A stretch of DNA of 64,000 nt from Streptomyces vinaceus (lineage in GTDB: Bacteria > Actinomycetota > Actinomycetes > Streptomycetales > Streptomycetaceae). This document shows, one piece after another, positions 26,176-34,286 of the stretch. The notes under the pieces are model-generated. The model made no database searches. It was given only the letters and a program-made list of their open reading frames with translations, and was not told where the DNA came from. The translations under genes were made by a program, and so were the position numbers. The first letter of the stretch is position 1. Each line of letters opens with the position of its first letter. The stretch lies in NCBI RefSeq assembly GCF_008704935.1, contig NZ_CP023692.1, positions 6,921,501-6,985,500 of the forward strand, in the 5' to 3' direction.

Positions 26176-26967
26176 TCAGCGGCTCTTCTTCTGGGCCTCG
26201 ACGATCTCCCGCACCGTGTCGTCCACCCCGGCGCGGCTCTGCACCCACTCCGAGAGGGCGGGGAACTGCCCGGCGATCGCGATCAGCACCTTCATCTCGG
26301 GTGGAGCGATGTTGACTTCGCACAGATTGCGCTCGATGGCCCGGATCACCCCCCGCGCCACCTGATCCGGTGAGGACGTCCGCGCTCCGCCGGGGGTCCT
26401 GGCGCCGGTCGCGGCGTGCATGCCCGCATCGCGGACGAACCCCGGCTGGATGACGGACACGCCCACGCCCGTGCCGCGCAGGTCCTGACGGAACGCCAGC
26501 GCGAAACCGCGCAGACCGAACTTCGTCGCGTCGTACAACGAGGACGACTTGGTGGCGGCCTTCCCGGAGACGGAGCCGATCAGCGCGATGTGACCCCGTC
26601 CCGCGCCGACCATGCGGGGCGCGAGCAGGCGGGCCAGCATGACCGGTGCCCGCAGGTTCACGGCGAGGGCCCGGTCGATCTGCTCCGGGGTGTAGTCGAG
26701 CAGATCGCCGCTCGACGGGAGGGCCGCGTTGGCGATGAGGACGTCGGTGTCCGGGCACTGCGCCGCCAGCCGTTCTACATCGGCGGCGTCGGCGAGATCG
26801 GCGAGGACGGCCCGGGCGCCGAGCTCGTCGGCCACGGCCTTGAGCGCGTCCTCGCGCCGCCCGGTCACCACGAGCCGCGCGCCCTTCGCGGCGAGCGTAC
26901 GGGCCAGCGTGCGGCCTATGCCGCCCGTGACTCCGGTCAGCAGAACCGTCGATCCGGTGATGCGCAT
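26176..26967 (-). CDS. SDR-family oxidoreductase
   Basis: A 263-residue short-chain dehydrogenase. The TGxxxGIG cofactor motif is TGVTGGIGRTLA at about residues 11-22, and NAA is IANAAL. The catalytic triad is Ser in IGSVSGK, Tyr in SLYDATK and Lys four residues on. The ATG at 26967 follows GGGAGGGG. It would reduce or oxidise a hydroxyl/carbonyl substrate with NAD(P)(H). The TetR gene upstream (gap 151 bases, same strand) is a likely controller, though no matching operator is seen directly ahead of this gene. Confidence 0.93.
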   Translation of the reverse strand: MRITGSTVLLTGVTGGIGRTLARTLAAKGARLVVTGRREDALKAVADELGARAVLADLADAADVERLAAQCPDTDVLIANAALPSSGDLLDYTPEQIDRALAVNLRAPVMLARLLAPRMVGAGRGHIALIGSVSGKAATKSSSLYDATKFGLRGFALAFRQDLRGTGVGVSVIQPGFVRDAGMHAATGARTPGGARTSSPDQVARGVIRAIERNLCEVNIAPPEMKVLIAIAGQFPALSEWVQSRAGVDDTVREIVEAQKKSR

Positions 26968-27118
26968 CCCAACCCCTCCCAGTCGTCCGTCCGGACGAAC
27001 ACTGGCAGGCAGGCGGACAGGGAGACCAGAGGATTCACCGAACTGGCTTGTGTACGCGGGCCTTTGGCCGCGTGCCGCTCGCACCCTCGCACGGCACGCA
27101 CCGCCCGGTCGGATCGGA

Positions 27119-27706
27119 TCAGGCGCTCGGCGGCATGGTGGTCGCGCGCAGGCCGGTGAGCAGCGTGGCGAGGTAGCGCCGGGCGGTGTCGATCCGGTCA
27201 GCGGGAGCGCCGCCGTGGACGTCCACGGCGTAGGCGATGCCGCACATGAGCGGGACCAGATCGCCCGGGGCCAGATCCGGGCGGACGGCCCCGGCCGCAC
27301 GGGCCCGGTCGAGCAGGACCCGGCCTGCCGACCACAGCGCCGCCTTGAGTTCCGTGGTCCGCGGCAGGGCGTCTTCGGCCGCGGCCGTGACCGGGGCCAG
27401 GGAGGCGTCGGTCACCTGCGCTTCGAGGGTGCGGGAGAGGAAGCCCTCCAGCGCACCCCAGGGATCGGGGTCGGCCAGCGCCCGCTCGCCGTACGCGGTC
27501 AGGCCCTCCAGGCAGGGGGTGGCCACGGTCTCCAGCAGGGCTTCGGGCGTGGCGAAGTGGCGGTAGACCGTGCCGACGCCGAGTCCGGCGCGGCGGGCGA
27601 CGTCGTTGAGCTGCAGCGCCGTGCCCTGGTCCACCAGATCGCGGGCCACGGCGACGATCTGCTCCCAGTTGCGGGCCGCGTCCTTGCGCAGGGGCGTCGT
27701 CGTCAT
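27119..27706 (-). CDS. TetR-family regulator
   Basis: A 195-residue regulator with helix-turn-helix LNDVARRAGLGVGTVYRHFA and a C-terminal domain typical of the PF13305-like group. The ATG at 27706 is six bases downstream of TAGCAT (leaderless promoter), and the palindrome GGATGG-C-CCATCC lies just upstream of that box. This indicates autoregulation. The downstream SDR gene on the same strand is the probable additional target. Confidence 0.88.
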   Translation of the reverse strand: MTTTPLRKDAARNWEQIVAVARDLVDQGTALQLNDVARRAGLGVGTVYRHFATPEALLETVATPCLEGLTAYGERALADPDPWGALEGFLSRTLEAQVTDASLAPVTAAAEDALPRTTELKAALWSAGRVLLDRARAAGAVRPDLAPGDLVPLMCGIAYAVDVHGGAPADRIDTARRYLATLLTGLRATTMPPSA

Positions 27707-27712
27707 GGGGCC

Positions 27713-27734
27713 ATGCTAACTGGATGGCCCATCC
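27713..27734 (-). promoter_or_regulatory. Leaderless promoter box with adjacent perfect palindrome
   Basis: On the minus strand TAGCAT (27713-27718) precedes the TetR ATG by 6 bases. GGATGG-C-CCATCC (27722-27734) is an exact palindrome just upstream, placed to block RNA polymerase if bound by TetR. Confidence 0.6.
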
Positions 27735-27804
27735 GCATGTGCCGCCGGTGTTGGCCGTGGTCCTTCGTGGCGCCCCCGGGCGTCGGCCGCGGCGGCGGTC
27801 CTGG

Positions 27805-28272
27805 TCACTCGGGGTCTGCGGGGCCCGCCGGTTCCGTGGGGTCTGCGGGGTCCGTGACTGGAGGGAGCCCTTGCATCTGCCGGTACTGGTCCATGATCGC
27901 CGTGATGGCCAGGAGGTGTTCCTTCTTCATACCGGCCGCGCGCATCGCCACGGAACGCACGCCGGCCTGACGCAGGACCTCGACGACGGCGGCCTCGTCG
28001 AGCACGGATTCGGCCACCTCGTCGTCGAAGAAGTAGGCGACCGATACCCCGAAGAAACGGGCGAGGGCGGCCAGCAGGTCCGGCGAGGGGTTGGAGCGCT
28101 TGCCCGTCCGCAGCTGCGACAAGTACACGCCGCCGGCCTTGATGTCGGGGTTGGCCCGCTTCAGCTCCTCGGCCACCTCGGCGTTGGTCCACTGCCTTCC
28201 CCGGGGGCGGACCGTCTTGAAGAGGTCGTCCAGGCGCACTGCCAGCACGGGTCGGTCGTCAGTACCGGACAC
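27805..28272 (-). CDS. XRE-family helix-turn-helix regulator
   Basis: A 155-residue protein with an N-terminal DNA-binding domain of the Cro/C1 type (TNAEVAEELKRANPDIKAGG, then VYLSQLRTGKRSNPSPDLLA) and a short acidic, Pro-rich C-terminal end. A middle region (VVEVLRQAGVRSVAMRAAGM) is helical and could mediate dimerisation. This architecture is common in Streptomyces regulators of development and secondary metabolism. GTG at 28272 follows AGGGAG. No partner gene is adjacent. The upstream intergenic region is the most AT-rich part nearby and carries a TAGCTG palindrome. Confidence 0.85.
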   Translation of the reverse strand: MSGTDDRPVLAVRLDDLFKTVRPRGRQWTNAEVAEELKRANPDIKAGGVYLSQLRTGKRSNPSPDLLAALARFFGVSVAYFFDDEVAESVLDEAAVVEVLRQAGVRSVAMRAAGMKKEHLLAITAIMDQYRQMQGLPPVTDPADPTEPAGPADPE

Positions 28273-28383
28273 TGCGCATCTCCCTCCCCCCACCCCTAGG
28301 AATTGCTCACAGCTATTTTCCAGTTTTGCAGATTAGCGGTCAGTTGACAATCGGGCGTAAGTCCGCCACCGTGGACGCGTCGA

Positions 28384-28396
28384 TAGCTGGCAGCTA
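28384..28396. promoter_or_regulatory. Palindrome TAGCTGGCAGCTA
   Basis: Exact 6-base arms with one central base in the AT-rich intergenic region between the XRE gene and the TetR gene at 28519. A single CAGCTA half-site recurs at 28309-28314, about 40 bases above the XRE start. A TTGACA at 28344-28349 points to a plus-strand promoter, but no plus-strand gene follows. Confidence 0.45.
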
Positions 28397-28444
28397 ACTT
28401 TGCTTCACGGGGGTAGCCGAGTGAGTTGCCGGCCGCTTCGGCCT

Positions 28445-28485
28445 GGTCCGGGCCGGCCCCCGGGGGATGGGGGCCGGCCCGGACC
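28445..28485. terminator. Perfect 17-bp hairpin
   Basis: GGTCCGGGCCGGCCCCC and its exact complement are separated by seven bases. It lies 34 bases beyond the stop of the minus-strand TetR gene and has no T-run, as is usual in streptomycetes. Confidence 0.8.
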
Positions 28486-28518
28486 GCTGCGCGCCCGCAG
28501 GGTCCCGTGCGGGCCGTG

Positions 28519-29262
28519 TCAGCGGTCCGCCGCCCCGTCCAGGGGGACGGTCAGCCCGATGCTCTCGGCCGCCACGGCGATCGCGAAGTCGAAGTACGCG
28601 GCCTCGTCCCGGACGCTGTCGTGGGTGCGGCTGAAGACCTGGAACACCAGGAGCCCGACCAGATTGCTCCACAGCACCATGCCGCGCTCGATCAGGTCCG
28701 AGAAGGGTTCCTCGGGCGTACCGCCGAAGAGCTGCACCGCCTCGGGCAGGAGCAGGGGCGGACCGGGCACCGCACTTCGCGGCGGGGTGAGTTCACCGGC
28801 GGCCAGGGCGGAGCGCACGATGCCGGCCAGTACCGCGGGGGTGCGCGTGGCGGCCGGGACGGTGTCCTGCGGGGCGTGGTAGCCGGGTACGGGCGAACCG
28901 TAGATCAGCGTGAATTGCTCGGAGTTGTCGAAGGCCCACTTCCGCAGGGCGCGCGTCACGGCGAGGAGCCGGGCCCCGGCCGTCGCGCCGGTGGCGCCCG
29001 CGCCGCGGTCGGCCTCCTCCATCGCGGCCGCGGACTCCTCGTACGCGTCGATCACGAGCGCGGTCAACAGGTCGTCCCGGTGCGGGAAAACGCCCTCCAC
29101 GTCGGCGAGGGCGAGCCCGCTGCCCTCGGCGACGGCATCCAGGGACAGCCCTCCGGCGCCCAGTTTCACGAGCAGTTGGCGTGCGGTGGCCTTGAGGGCC
29201 GTGCGGCGCGCGGTGTTCTCATCGTCGGCAGCAGCGGTAGCAGTGGTGGTGGAAACGTCCAT
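28519..29262 (-). CDS. TetR-family regulator with WHG-type C-terminal domain
   Basis: A 247-residue regulator. The helix-turn-helix is degenerate but visible (LSLDAVAEGSGLALADVEGV). The C-terminal half has NSEQFTLIYGSPVPGYHAP and ERGMVLWSNLVGLLVFQVFS, which fit the WHG/TetR_C_33 ligand-binding domain. The ATG at 29262 is preceded by TACGGT with seven bases, a leaderless promoter. A longer frame to 29322 would add an unsupported leader. It is followed by a strong hairpin, so it is a single-gene unit. Target genes are unknown. Confidence 0.85.
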   Translation of the reverse strand: MDVSTTTATAAADDENTARRTALKATARQLLVKLGAGGLSLDAVAEGSGLALADVEGVFPHRDDLLTALVIDAYEESAAAMEEADRGAGATGATAGARLLAVTRALRKWAFDNSEQFTLIYGSPVPGYHAPQDTVPAATRTPAVLAGIVRSALAAGELTPPRSAVPGPPLLLPEAVQLFGGTPEEPFSDLIERGMVLWSNLVGLLVFQVFSRTHDSVRDEAAYFDFAIAVAAESIGLTVPLDGAADR

Positions 29263-29269
29263 GAGGCGA

Positions 29270-29275
29270 ACCGTA
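29270..29275 (-). promoter_or_regulatory. Leaderless -10 box (TACGGT)
   Basis: On the minus strand TACGGT lies seven bases before the ATG at 29262. Confidence 0.5.
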
Positions 29276-29318
29276 CCCGCCGGTTGACCGAGGCCCCGAT
29301 CGGTTTCCGGCACCGGAC

Positions 29319-30266
29319 TCACGCGGGCGTACGGTCACCGAGGGCCTTCACCGCGCCGACCATCCGGTCCCAGAACGCGCCGGAGTCCAGGGTGAGCGCA
29401 ACCTGGGCGTTCACCGGTCGGCCCGTGTACCGGTGCAGGTCCACGACGGTGGCGCCCCGTGTGTAGCGGCCCTGCAGCTCGACGACCACGTTCGCGTCCA
29501 CGCAGTGGACGATGCCCGGGTCGAGCACCCGGGCGACCGCGACCGGATCGTGTAGCGGCGGGTCCTGGAACCCCCAGAGCGTGCGGTAGGTGGACGCGAA
29601 GAAGGTCAGCAACTCGACGCAGACCTGGCCCAGTTCGGTGCCCAGCCGCTCGAATCGGGCGACGATCTCGGGTGTGGCGAGCGCCTGGTGCGTGACGTTG
29701 AGGCCGCACATGGTGAGCGGGACCCCGCTGCGGAAGACGATGTCGGCGGCTTCCGGGTCCGCCTGGATGTTGAACTCGGCCGCCGGGCTCCGGTTGCCCC
29801 GCTCCGTCGAGCCGCCCATGAGGACGATCTCCCGGATGCGGCGGGCGGCGTCGGGATGGCGGGTGAGCAGCAGGGCGATGTTGGTCAACGGCGCCGTCGG
29901 GACCAGGGTGACCGGCTCCGGGTGCCGGGCCAGGATCCGGTACATGAGGTCCACCGCGTGCTCGGCGACCACGTCCACGGTGGGTTCGGGGAAGCGCGGC
30001 CCGTCCAGGCCGGACGCGCCGTGCACGTCGTCCGCCACGTGCAGCGCCTGGACCAGCGGCCGGGCGCAGCCGGCGGCGACGGGCACACCGGTGATGCCCG
30101 CGACCGTGCAGACCCGGCGCGCGTTCAGGGTGGTCTTCGCGAGCGTCTGATTGCCCGCGACGGTGGTGATCGCCAGCAGGTCGACCGCGGGGTCACCCGC
30201 CGCGAGCATGATCGCGAGGGCGTCGTCGTGTCCGGGGTCGCAGTCGACGATGATCGGTACGGGCAC
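29319..30266 (-). CDS. Nucleoside hydrolase
   Basis: A 315-residue enzyme of the inosine-uridine nucleoside N-ribohydrolase family. It opens with IIVDCDPGHDDALAIMLAAG, which contains the calcium-binding DxDxxxDD motif, and has TTVAGNQTLAKTTLNA and VLMGGSTERGNRSPAAEFNI. The late active-site part is DPPLHDPVAVA. It hydrolyses purine or pyrimidine nucleosides to base and ribose for salvage. The GTG at 30266 has CAGGAG five bases upstream. The longer open frame is an artefact of GC. It lies between a TetR gene downstream and the divergent RNase H gene. Confidence 0.95.
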   Translation of the reverse strand: MPVPIIVDCDPGHDDALAIMLAAGDPAVDLLAITTVAGNQTLAKTTLNARRVCTVAGITGVPVAAGCARPLVQALHVADDVHGASGLDGPRFPEPTVDVVAEHAVDLMYRILARHPEPVTLVPTAPLTNIALLLTRHPDAARRIREIVLMGGSTERGNRSPAAEFNIQADPEAADIVFRSGVPLTMCGLNVTHQALATPEIVARFERLGTELGQVCVELLTFFASTYRTLWGFQDPPLHDPVAVARVLDPGIVHCVDANVVVELQGRYTRGATVVDLHRYTGRPVNAQVALTLDSGAFWDRMVGAVKALGDRTPA

Positions 30267-30374
30267 ACGCACTCCTGCCGGACGGCGCTGACCCGGCCCA
30301 TTGTGCCGCTCCGTCACCTCCGTCGCCAGACGGGCCGAATTCGCGCAGGGGCGGTGGTGGTGCATGATCGGGGG

Positions 30375-31121
30375 ATGTCTGATCGCATCATTGCCGCCTG
30401 CGACGGCGCGGCCAAGGGCAACCCCGGACCGGCCGGTTGGGCGTGGGTCGTCGCCGACGCGCAGGGCCGGCCGGAGCGCTGGGAGGCGGGCCCCCTGGGC
30501 CGGGCCACCAACAACGTGGGTGAGCTCACCGCGCTCCAGCGGCTGCTGGAGACCCTGGCCCCCGGAACCGCCGTCGAGGTCCGCATGGACTCCCAGTACG
30601 CCATGAAGGCGGTGACCCAGTGGCTGCCGGCCTGGAAGCGCAACGGGTGGAAGACCGCGGCGGGCAAGCCCGTGGCCAACCGGGAGCTCGTCGAGCGGAT
30701 CGACGCGCTGCTGGCCGAGCGGGACGTGGAATTCCGCTACGTTCCGGCCCACCGCGCGGACGGCGACCACTTGAACGCGATCGCCGACCAGGCCGCCAGT
30801 GACGCCGCCGTCACCCAGCAGGCGGCCGGAACGGCACTCGGCGCGGCGGCGATGCCCGAGCCCGCTCCCGCCCGCGCTTCGGCGCCGCGCGCGAGGTCCG
30901 GAGCGGGATCCGGAGCGGGATCCGGAGCCGGATCCGGATCCCGCTCCGCGGCCACGGCGACGGCCCCTGCCAAGAAGCCCGGCCGCGGCGGCCGGGCCTC
31001 GATCAAGGCGAAGTTCCCCGGGAGCTGTCCCTGCGGGACCTCGTACGCGGCCGGAGAGATGATCACCAAGCTGGGCAACCGCTGGGGCCACCCGGGCTGC
31101 GGCAGCGCCGCGCAAGCGTAA
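30375..31121 (+). CDS. Ribonuclease HI with C-terminal Cys/His domain
   Basis: A 248-residue protein. The N-terminal 140 residues are RNase HI with acidic catalytic residues in AACDGAAKGNPGP, VGELTALQ and MDSQYA, and the late HADGDHLNAIADQAA. It cleaves RNA in RNA-DNA hybrids. A linker of about 40 residues contains a repeated GSGAGSGA segment encoded by tandem GGATCCGGAGCG-type units at about 30898-30945. The last 45 residues carry CPCG and HPGC, a possible zinc-ribbon that RNase HI lacks. The start ATG 30375 has CATGAT six bases before it and no ribosome-binding site. Confidence 0.9.
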   Translation: MSDRIIAACDGAAKGNPGPAGWAWVVADAQGRPERWEAGPLGRATNNVGELTALQRLLETLAPGTAVEVRMDSQYAMKAVTQWLPAWKRNGWKTAAGKPVANRELVERIDALLAERDVEFRYVPAHRADGDHLNAIADQAASDAAVTQQAAGTALGAAAMPEPAPARASAPRARSGAGSGAGSGAGSGSRSAATATAPAKKPGRGGRASIKAKFPGSCPCGTSYAAGEMITKLGNRWGHPGCGSAAQA

Positions 31122-31341
31122 AGGATTGCCCAAAACGCGTCGGCGCGTGTGCTAGGCGGGCACGTGCCTCGTGTCTGTAGTGCAGGAATGCAAACTCGAA
31201 ACGGCGGCCACTTCGGGTCGTCGGCAGGTCCACCGTGGGTCCCCGTACCGCTCATGAGCGGACATACCACCCGCAATCGGCGCCCGTGACGGAAGTCATC
31301 GCCATTGCCTGCCCTGCACGCCTTTGCACATAGTTGCCGAT
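31122..31341. other. Intergenic stretch with one possible leaderless mini-ORF
   Basis: Between the RNase H gene and the oxidoreductase there is no full gene. GGCACGTGCC is a 10-base palindrome at 31159-31168. A 33-codon ORF at 31188-31289 is listed separately. No repeat, tRNA or riboswitch is visible. Confidence 0.6.
31188..31289 (+). CDS. Possible 33-residue leaderless peptide
   Basis: Reads MQTRNGGHFGSSAGPPWVPV and ends TTRNRRP. A TGTAGT box lies six bases before the ATG (31176-31181). The peptide has no recognisable family. It is too short to judge from codon bias and is given only because the box and spacing match the leaderless pattern seen elsewhere in the window. Confidence 0.3.
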   Translation: MQTRNGGHFGSSAGPPWVPVPLMSGHTTRNRRP

Positions 31342-31428
31342 GTGAAACGCACCCGGCATGACTCTCCCGCGCGCCCTTGCGGCCCCTCGACCGACGCCGG
31401 CCCCGGCGGCGCGGGGCGCCGCAGATGA
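31342..31428 (+). CDS. Possible 28-residue leader ORF coupled to the oxidoreductase
   Basis: GTG at 31342 with CATAGT seven bases upstream. The frame ends at TGA 31426-31428, overlapping the ATG of the oxidoreductase (ATGA). The product begins VKRTRHDSPARPCGPSTDAG and has no known family. It may serve as a translation leader because the next gene has a poor ribosome-binding site. Confidence 0.35.
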   Translation: MKRTRHDSPARPCGPSTDAGPGGAGRRR

Positions 31429-32729
31429 AGACCGCGCCCGAGCGGCTGCGCGCCGGCCTTGCCGCCGGGGCGGCCGCCGTCACCCTGCTGTGGGCCGTGC
31501 AGGTACATCCCTCCGCCCGCCCCGACGAGCTGATCGCGGGGACCGCACACCTCACCGGGCTCCTCGCGGGCTACGGGATCCTCGCCATGCTCTTCCTCAT
31601 GGCGCGCGTGCCCGCGGTCGAGCACGGAGTGGGCGCCGACCGCCTCGCCCGCTGGCACGCCTTCGGCGGCCGGTGGGTCCTGGTCCTGTGCGCTACGCAC
31701 GCCCTGTTCGCCCTCGTCGTCCACGCCCTGCGCACCGGGACCGATCTGCTCGGCGCCACCGGCGCCCTGTTCCGGTACCCGGCGGTCGCCGCCGCGTTCG
31801 CCGGAGCCGCCCTGCTGGCGGGGGTGGGCCTGGTCAGCGCCCGGGCCGTCCGCCGCCGGGTCTCGCAGGAGACGTGGCGCGGCATCCACCTCCTGACCTA
31901 CCTCGCCGCCGCGCTCGGCTTCGTCCACCAGCTGGCCGGCCCCGACGTCGCCGTCACCGCCTTCACCGCCTGGTTCTGGGCCCTGCTGCACGCCGTCGTC
32001 GGCGTACTGCTCACCTGGTACCGCGGGATCGTCCCGGCCCGGCAGGCCCTGCGGCACGGGCTGCGCGTCGCCACCGTCGAACGCGAGGGGCCCGGGGTCG
32101 TCTCCGTCACCGTCCAGGGCGGGCGGCTGCGCGAGCTCCGGGCCGAGCCGGGCCAGTTCTTCCGCTGGCGGTTCCTGACCCGCGGCCTGTGGCACACCTC
32201 CCTGCCGTTCTCGCTCTCCGCGCCCGCCAGCGACGACCGTCTCCGCATCACGGTGAAGGCGCTCGGCAGGCACTCGCGGCGCGTGCGCGGGCTCCGGCCC
32301 GGCACCAGGGTCCTCGCGACCGGTCCCTTCGGCGCCCTCACCGGACGGCGGCGCACCCGGCCCAAGGTGTTGCTGATCGCCGGGGGCATCGGGATCACTC
32401 CGATGCGGGCGCTCTTCGAGTCCCTGCCCGCGGGCCCCGGCGACCTGACCCTGCTCTACCGGGCGGGTGACGCCGGCCAGCTGGTCCTGCGTGACGAGCT
32501 GGAGGCCATCGCGGCGGAGCGCCAGGCGGCCCTGCACTACCTGGTGGGACGCTCCGACGCCGCGTACGACCCGCTCGCGCCCCAGGCCCTGCGCGCGCTC
32601 GTCCCCGACCTGTCCGACCGCGACGTCTACCTCTGCGGACCGCCCGGCATGGCCGACGCCACCACCGCGGCACTGCTCAGGGCGGGCGTCCCCGCCGAGA
32701 GCATCCATACGGAGTGCTTCACCTACTGA
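31425..32729 (+). CDS. Membrane ferredoxin-reductase-type (ferric reductase-like) oxidoreductase
   Basis: A 434-residue protein with six membrane helices in the first 210 residues (starting AGLAAGAAAVTLLWAVQVHP and carrying His residues in RLARWHAFGG, ATHAL, RGIHLL and GFVHQL that could bind haem). A cytosolic FAD/NAD(P)-binding unit follows with GQFFRWRFLTRGLWHTSLPF and SLSAPAS for FAD, IAGGIGITPMRALFE for the nucleotide, and a terminal CGPPGMADATTAAL. It transfers electrons from NAD(P)H across the membrane. ATG 31425 overlaps the stop of a mini-ORF. A TTG at 31377 is possible but Arg-rich. Confidence 0.9.
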   Translation: MKTAPERLRAGLAAGAAAVTLLWAVQVHPSARPDELIAGTAHLTGLLAGYGILAMLFLMARVPAVEHGVGADRLARWHAFGGRWVLVLCATHALFALVVHALRTGTDLLGATGALFRYPAVAAAFAGAALLAGVGLVSARAVRRRVSQETWRGIHLLTYLAAALGFVHQLAGPDVAVTAFTAWFWALLHAVVGVLLTWYRGIVPARQALRHGLRVATVEREGPGVVSVTVQGGRLRELRAEPGQFFRWRFLTRGLWHTSLPFSLSAPASDDRLRITVKALGRHSRRVRGLRPGTRVLATGPFGALTGRRRTRPKVLLIAGGIGITPMRALFESLPAGPGDLTLLYRAGDAGQLVLRDELEAIAAERQAALHYLVGRSDAAYDPLAPQALRALVPDLSDRDVYLCGPPGMADATTAALLRAGVPAESIHTECFTY

Positions 32730-32828
32730 GCCGGCCGCCGCCTCCGCCGGCTCCGCCGCCACCGTCGAACCCGTCGAACCCGTCGAACCCACCGGCCCCA
32801 CTGGACCCACCGAGGACCCCGACCCGCG

Positions 32829-33050
32829 ATGAACCGGTACCCCGCACCCCAGGAACCCCTCCACCAGGGCGAGGCCGCCCCGCCCCCGCGCTCCCGCAGG
32901 GCCGCCCGGCACCGTAAGGGCCCGCGCCCGCGATGGCTCGCCGCCGGGCTCGCCCTGGCCAGCGTGGTGGCCGCCACGGTCATCACGGCGACCGTCGACC
33001 CGGCCGCGCCGGCCCCCGGCCCGCAGCCGAACCTGCGGGCCGGGCGCTGA
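32829..33050 (+). CDS. 73-residue single-pass membrane protein
   Basis: Starts MNRYPAPQEPLHQGEAAPPP, an Arg-rich cytosolic part follows (RRAARHRKGPRPR), then one helix WLAAGLALASVVAATVITAT and a Pro-rich outside tail. It lies 99 bases behind the oxidoreductase gene in the same direction and may be an accessory subunit. The spacer between holds three GTCGAACCC repeats. No family is recognised. Confidence 0.6.
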   Translation: MNRYPAPQEPLHQGEAAPPPRSRRAARHRKGPRPRWLAAGLALASVVAATVITATVDPAAPAPGPQPNLRAGR

Positions 33051-33074
33051 CCGACCGCTCGGGCACCGCCGCGC

Positions 33075-34172
33075 TCACCGGCTCCCGTTGAGCTCCGCCA
33101 CGATCGAAGCGGGGGTGTGACCGCTGCCGTCCGACAGCCGGTGGAAGTCGACGGAGACGTAGTTCGGGGTGCGGCCCCCGGTGGCGGTCCGGCACTGCCC
33201 GGCGACGCGGCCCCGCAGCTTGGCGCCGTTGTCCAGGGCCGCGGTGAGGACGGTGGGCACGTTGCGGTGGTGGCTCATCGTGAACAGCCGCCGAAATCCC
33301 GGCTCCTGGCGGTCCAGGGGCACGTCGGGCCAGCGGGTGACGCACGACAGGTCGTCGCCCAGGTCCCCGAGGCTCCAGTAGTTGCTCACCGTCCAGGACT
33401 TGTCGTACATGACGCCCAGGTGCTCGCGGTCGGACCGGTCGGAGAAGATCAGCAGGCGCTTGCCGGCGGTGACGAGGTCCGCCACCTTCGGCCATCCGTT
33501 CTGCCGTACGCCCCAGTCGTCGGGCCGGAACAGCATCTCCTGCAGGCCCCTGACCCGGCCGAGGGACTGCCCCAGCCGGCCTGCCTCCACGTAGTCCTCC
33601 AGGAAGACGGTCACGACCTCCTGCGGATGGGAGGCGAGGAAGTCCACCACGGTCTGCATCGTGCCCTGGAAGGACTGGCGCGGCAGGGCGTACGTGGCTC
33701 CGGCGAAGGTCTTGCAGTCGCCGTGGCACAGGTAGACGTCGCTCGGGTAGCAGTCGCTGCCGAAGCTGATGACGCACAGCCAGGTGCTGCGCTCGTACCA
33801 GTGCGTGTCCAGGCTCAGGCCGCGGACGCCGTTGTCGAGCTGGGCGCGCACCGACTCGGCCTGGTTCACCGAACTCCAGCGGGAGTCCTCGTAGTTGGTG
33901 AACGCGTTGTGGGTGGTCAGGAAGGCGGCCTCGTCGAGGCGGCGGTCGCCCCAGCGGGCGGCGGCCGCCTCGGCCGGACCGGTACCGGGGGAGACCCGGG
34001 CGGCGAAGGAGCCTCCGGCCGCCGCCCCCGCGAGGGCCAGCAGGAGGAGGCAGACGAACGTGAGCCGGCCGGCCCTCCTCGCGAGCGCGGCGGGGGTGGT
34101 CCGCGGGCGGCGTGCCGGTGTGCCGCGAAGGCGCACACCGGACGAGGTTTGGAGCGTGTCCATGTCAACCAT
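33075..34172 (-). CDS. Secreted phosphatidylinositol phospholipase C X-domain protein
   Basis: A 365-residue protein with one N-terminal hydrophobic segment (LTFVCLLLLALAGAAAGG) after an Arg-rich start, so it is exported or membrane anchored. The PI-PLC X domain begins FLTTHNAFTNYEDSRW (first catalytic His) and includes GVRGLSLDTHWY and VYLCHGDCKT (second catalytic His). RQNGWPKVADLVTAGKRLLI follows. Several cysteines support an extracellular fold. It likely cleaves phosphodiester bonds of phospholipids or related polyols. The ATG at 34172 is seven bases behind TACCCT (leaderless). Confidence 0.85.
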   Translation of the reverse strand: MVDMDTLQTSSGVRLRGTPARRPRTTPAALARRAGRLTFVCLLLLALAGAAAGGSFAARVSPGTGPAEAAAARWGDRRLDEAAFLTTHNAFTNYEDSRWSSVNQAESVRAQLDNGVRGLSLDTHWYERSTWLCVISFGSDCYPSDVYLCHGDCKTFAGATYALPRQSFQGTMQTVVDFLASHPQEVVTVFLEDYVEAGRLGQSLGRVRGLQEMLFRPDDWGVRQNGWPKVADLVTAGKRLLIFSDRSDREHLGVMYDKSWTVSNYWSLGDLGDDLSCVTRWPDVPLDRQEPGFRRLFTMSHHRNVPTVLTAALDNGAKLRGRVAGQCRTATGGRTPNYVSVDFHRLSDGSGHTPASIVAELNGSR

Positions 34173-34179
34173 GCGCAGG

Positions 34180-34185
34180 AGGGTA
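34180..34185 (-). promoter_or_regulatory. Leaderless -10 box (TACCCT)
   Basis: Seven bases before the PI-PLC ATG at 34172 on the minus strand. Confidence 0.5.
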
Positions 34186-34246
34186 GCGTCCGGCCCCGCG
34201 ATGGCCCAGGGATATGGGTGGCGACCTCGTCCACGGGTTGCCTTCA

Positions 34247-34280
34247 TGGGTTTGCATAGCCATGCGTTTCGATGCATACT
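34247..34280 (+). promoter_or_regulatory. argG promoter with possible ARG box
   Basis: Two ATGCA-type half elements (TTTGCATAGCCATGCG and CGATGCATACTC) lie directly before the argG start. Their shape resembles ArgR-type ARG boxes. CATACT (34275-34280) six bases before the ATG would be a leaderless -10 box. Confidence 0.4.
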
Positions 34281-34286
34281 CTTCCC

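Noticed and set aside
32730..32832. Frame between the oxidoreductase and the small membrane gene encoding VEPVEPVEPTGPTGPTED
   Set aside because: It has no start codon and looks like a low-complexity spacer, although its TGA overlaps the next ATG.
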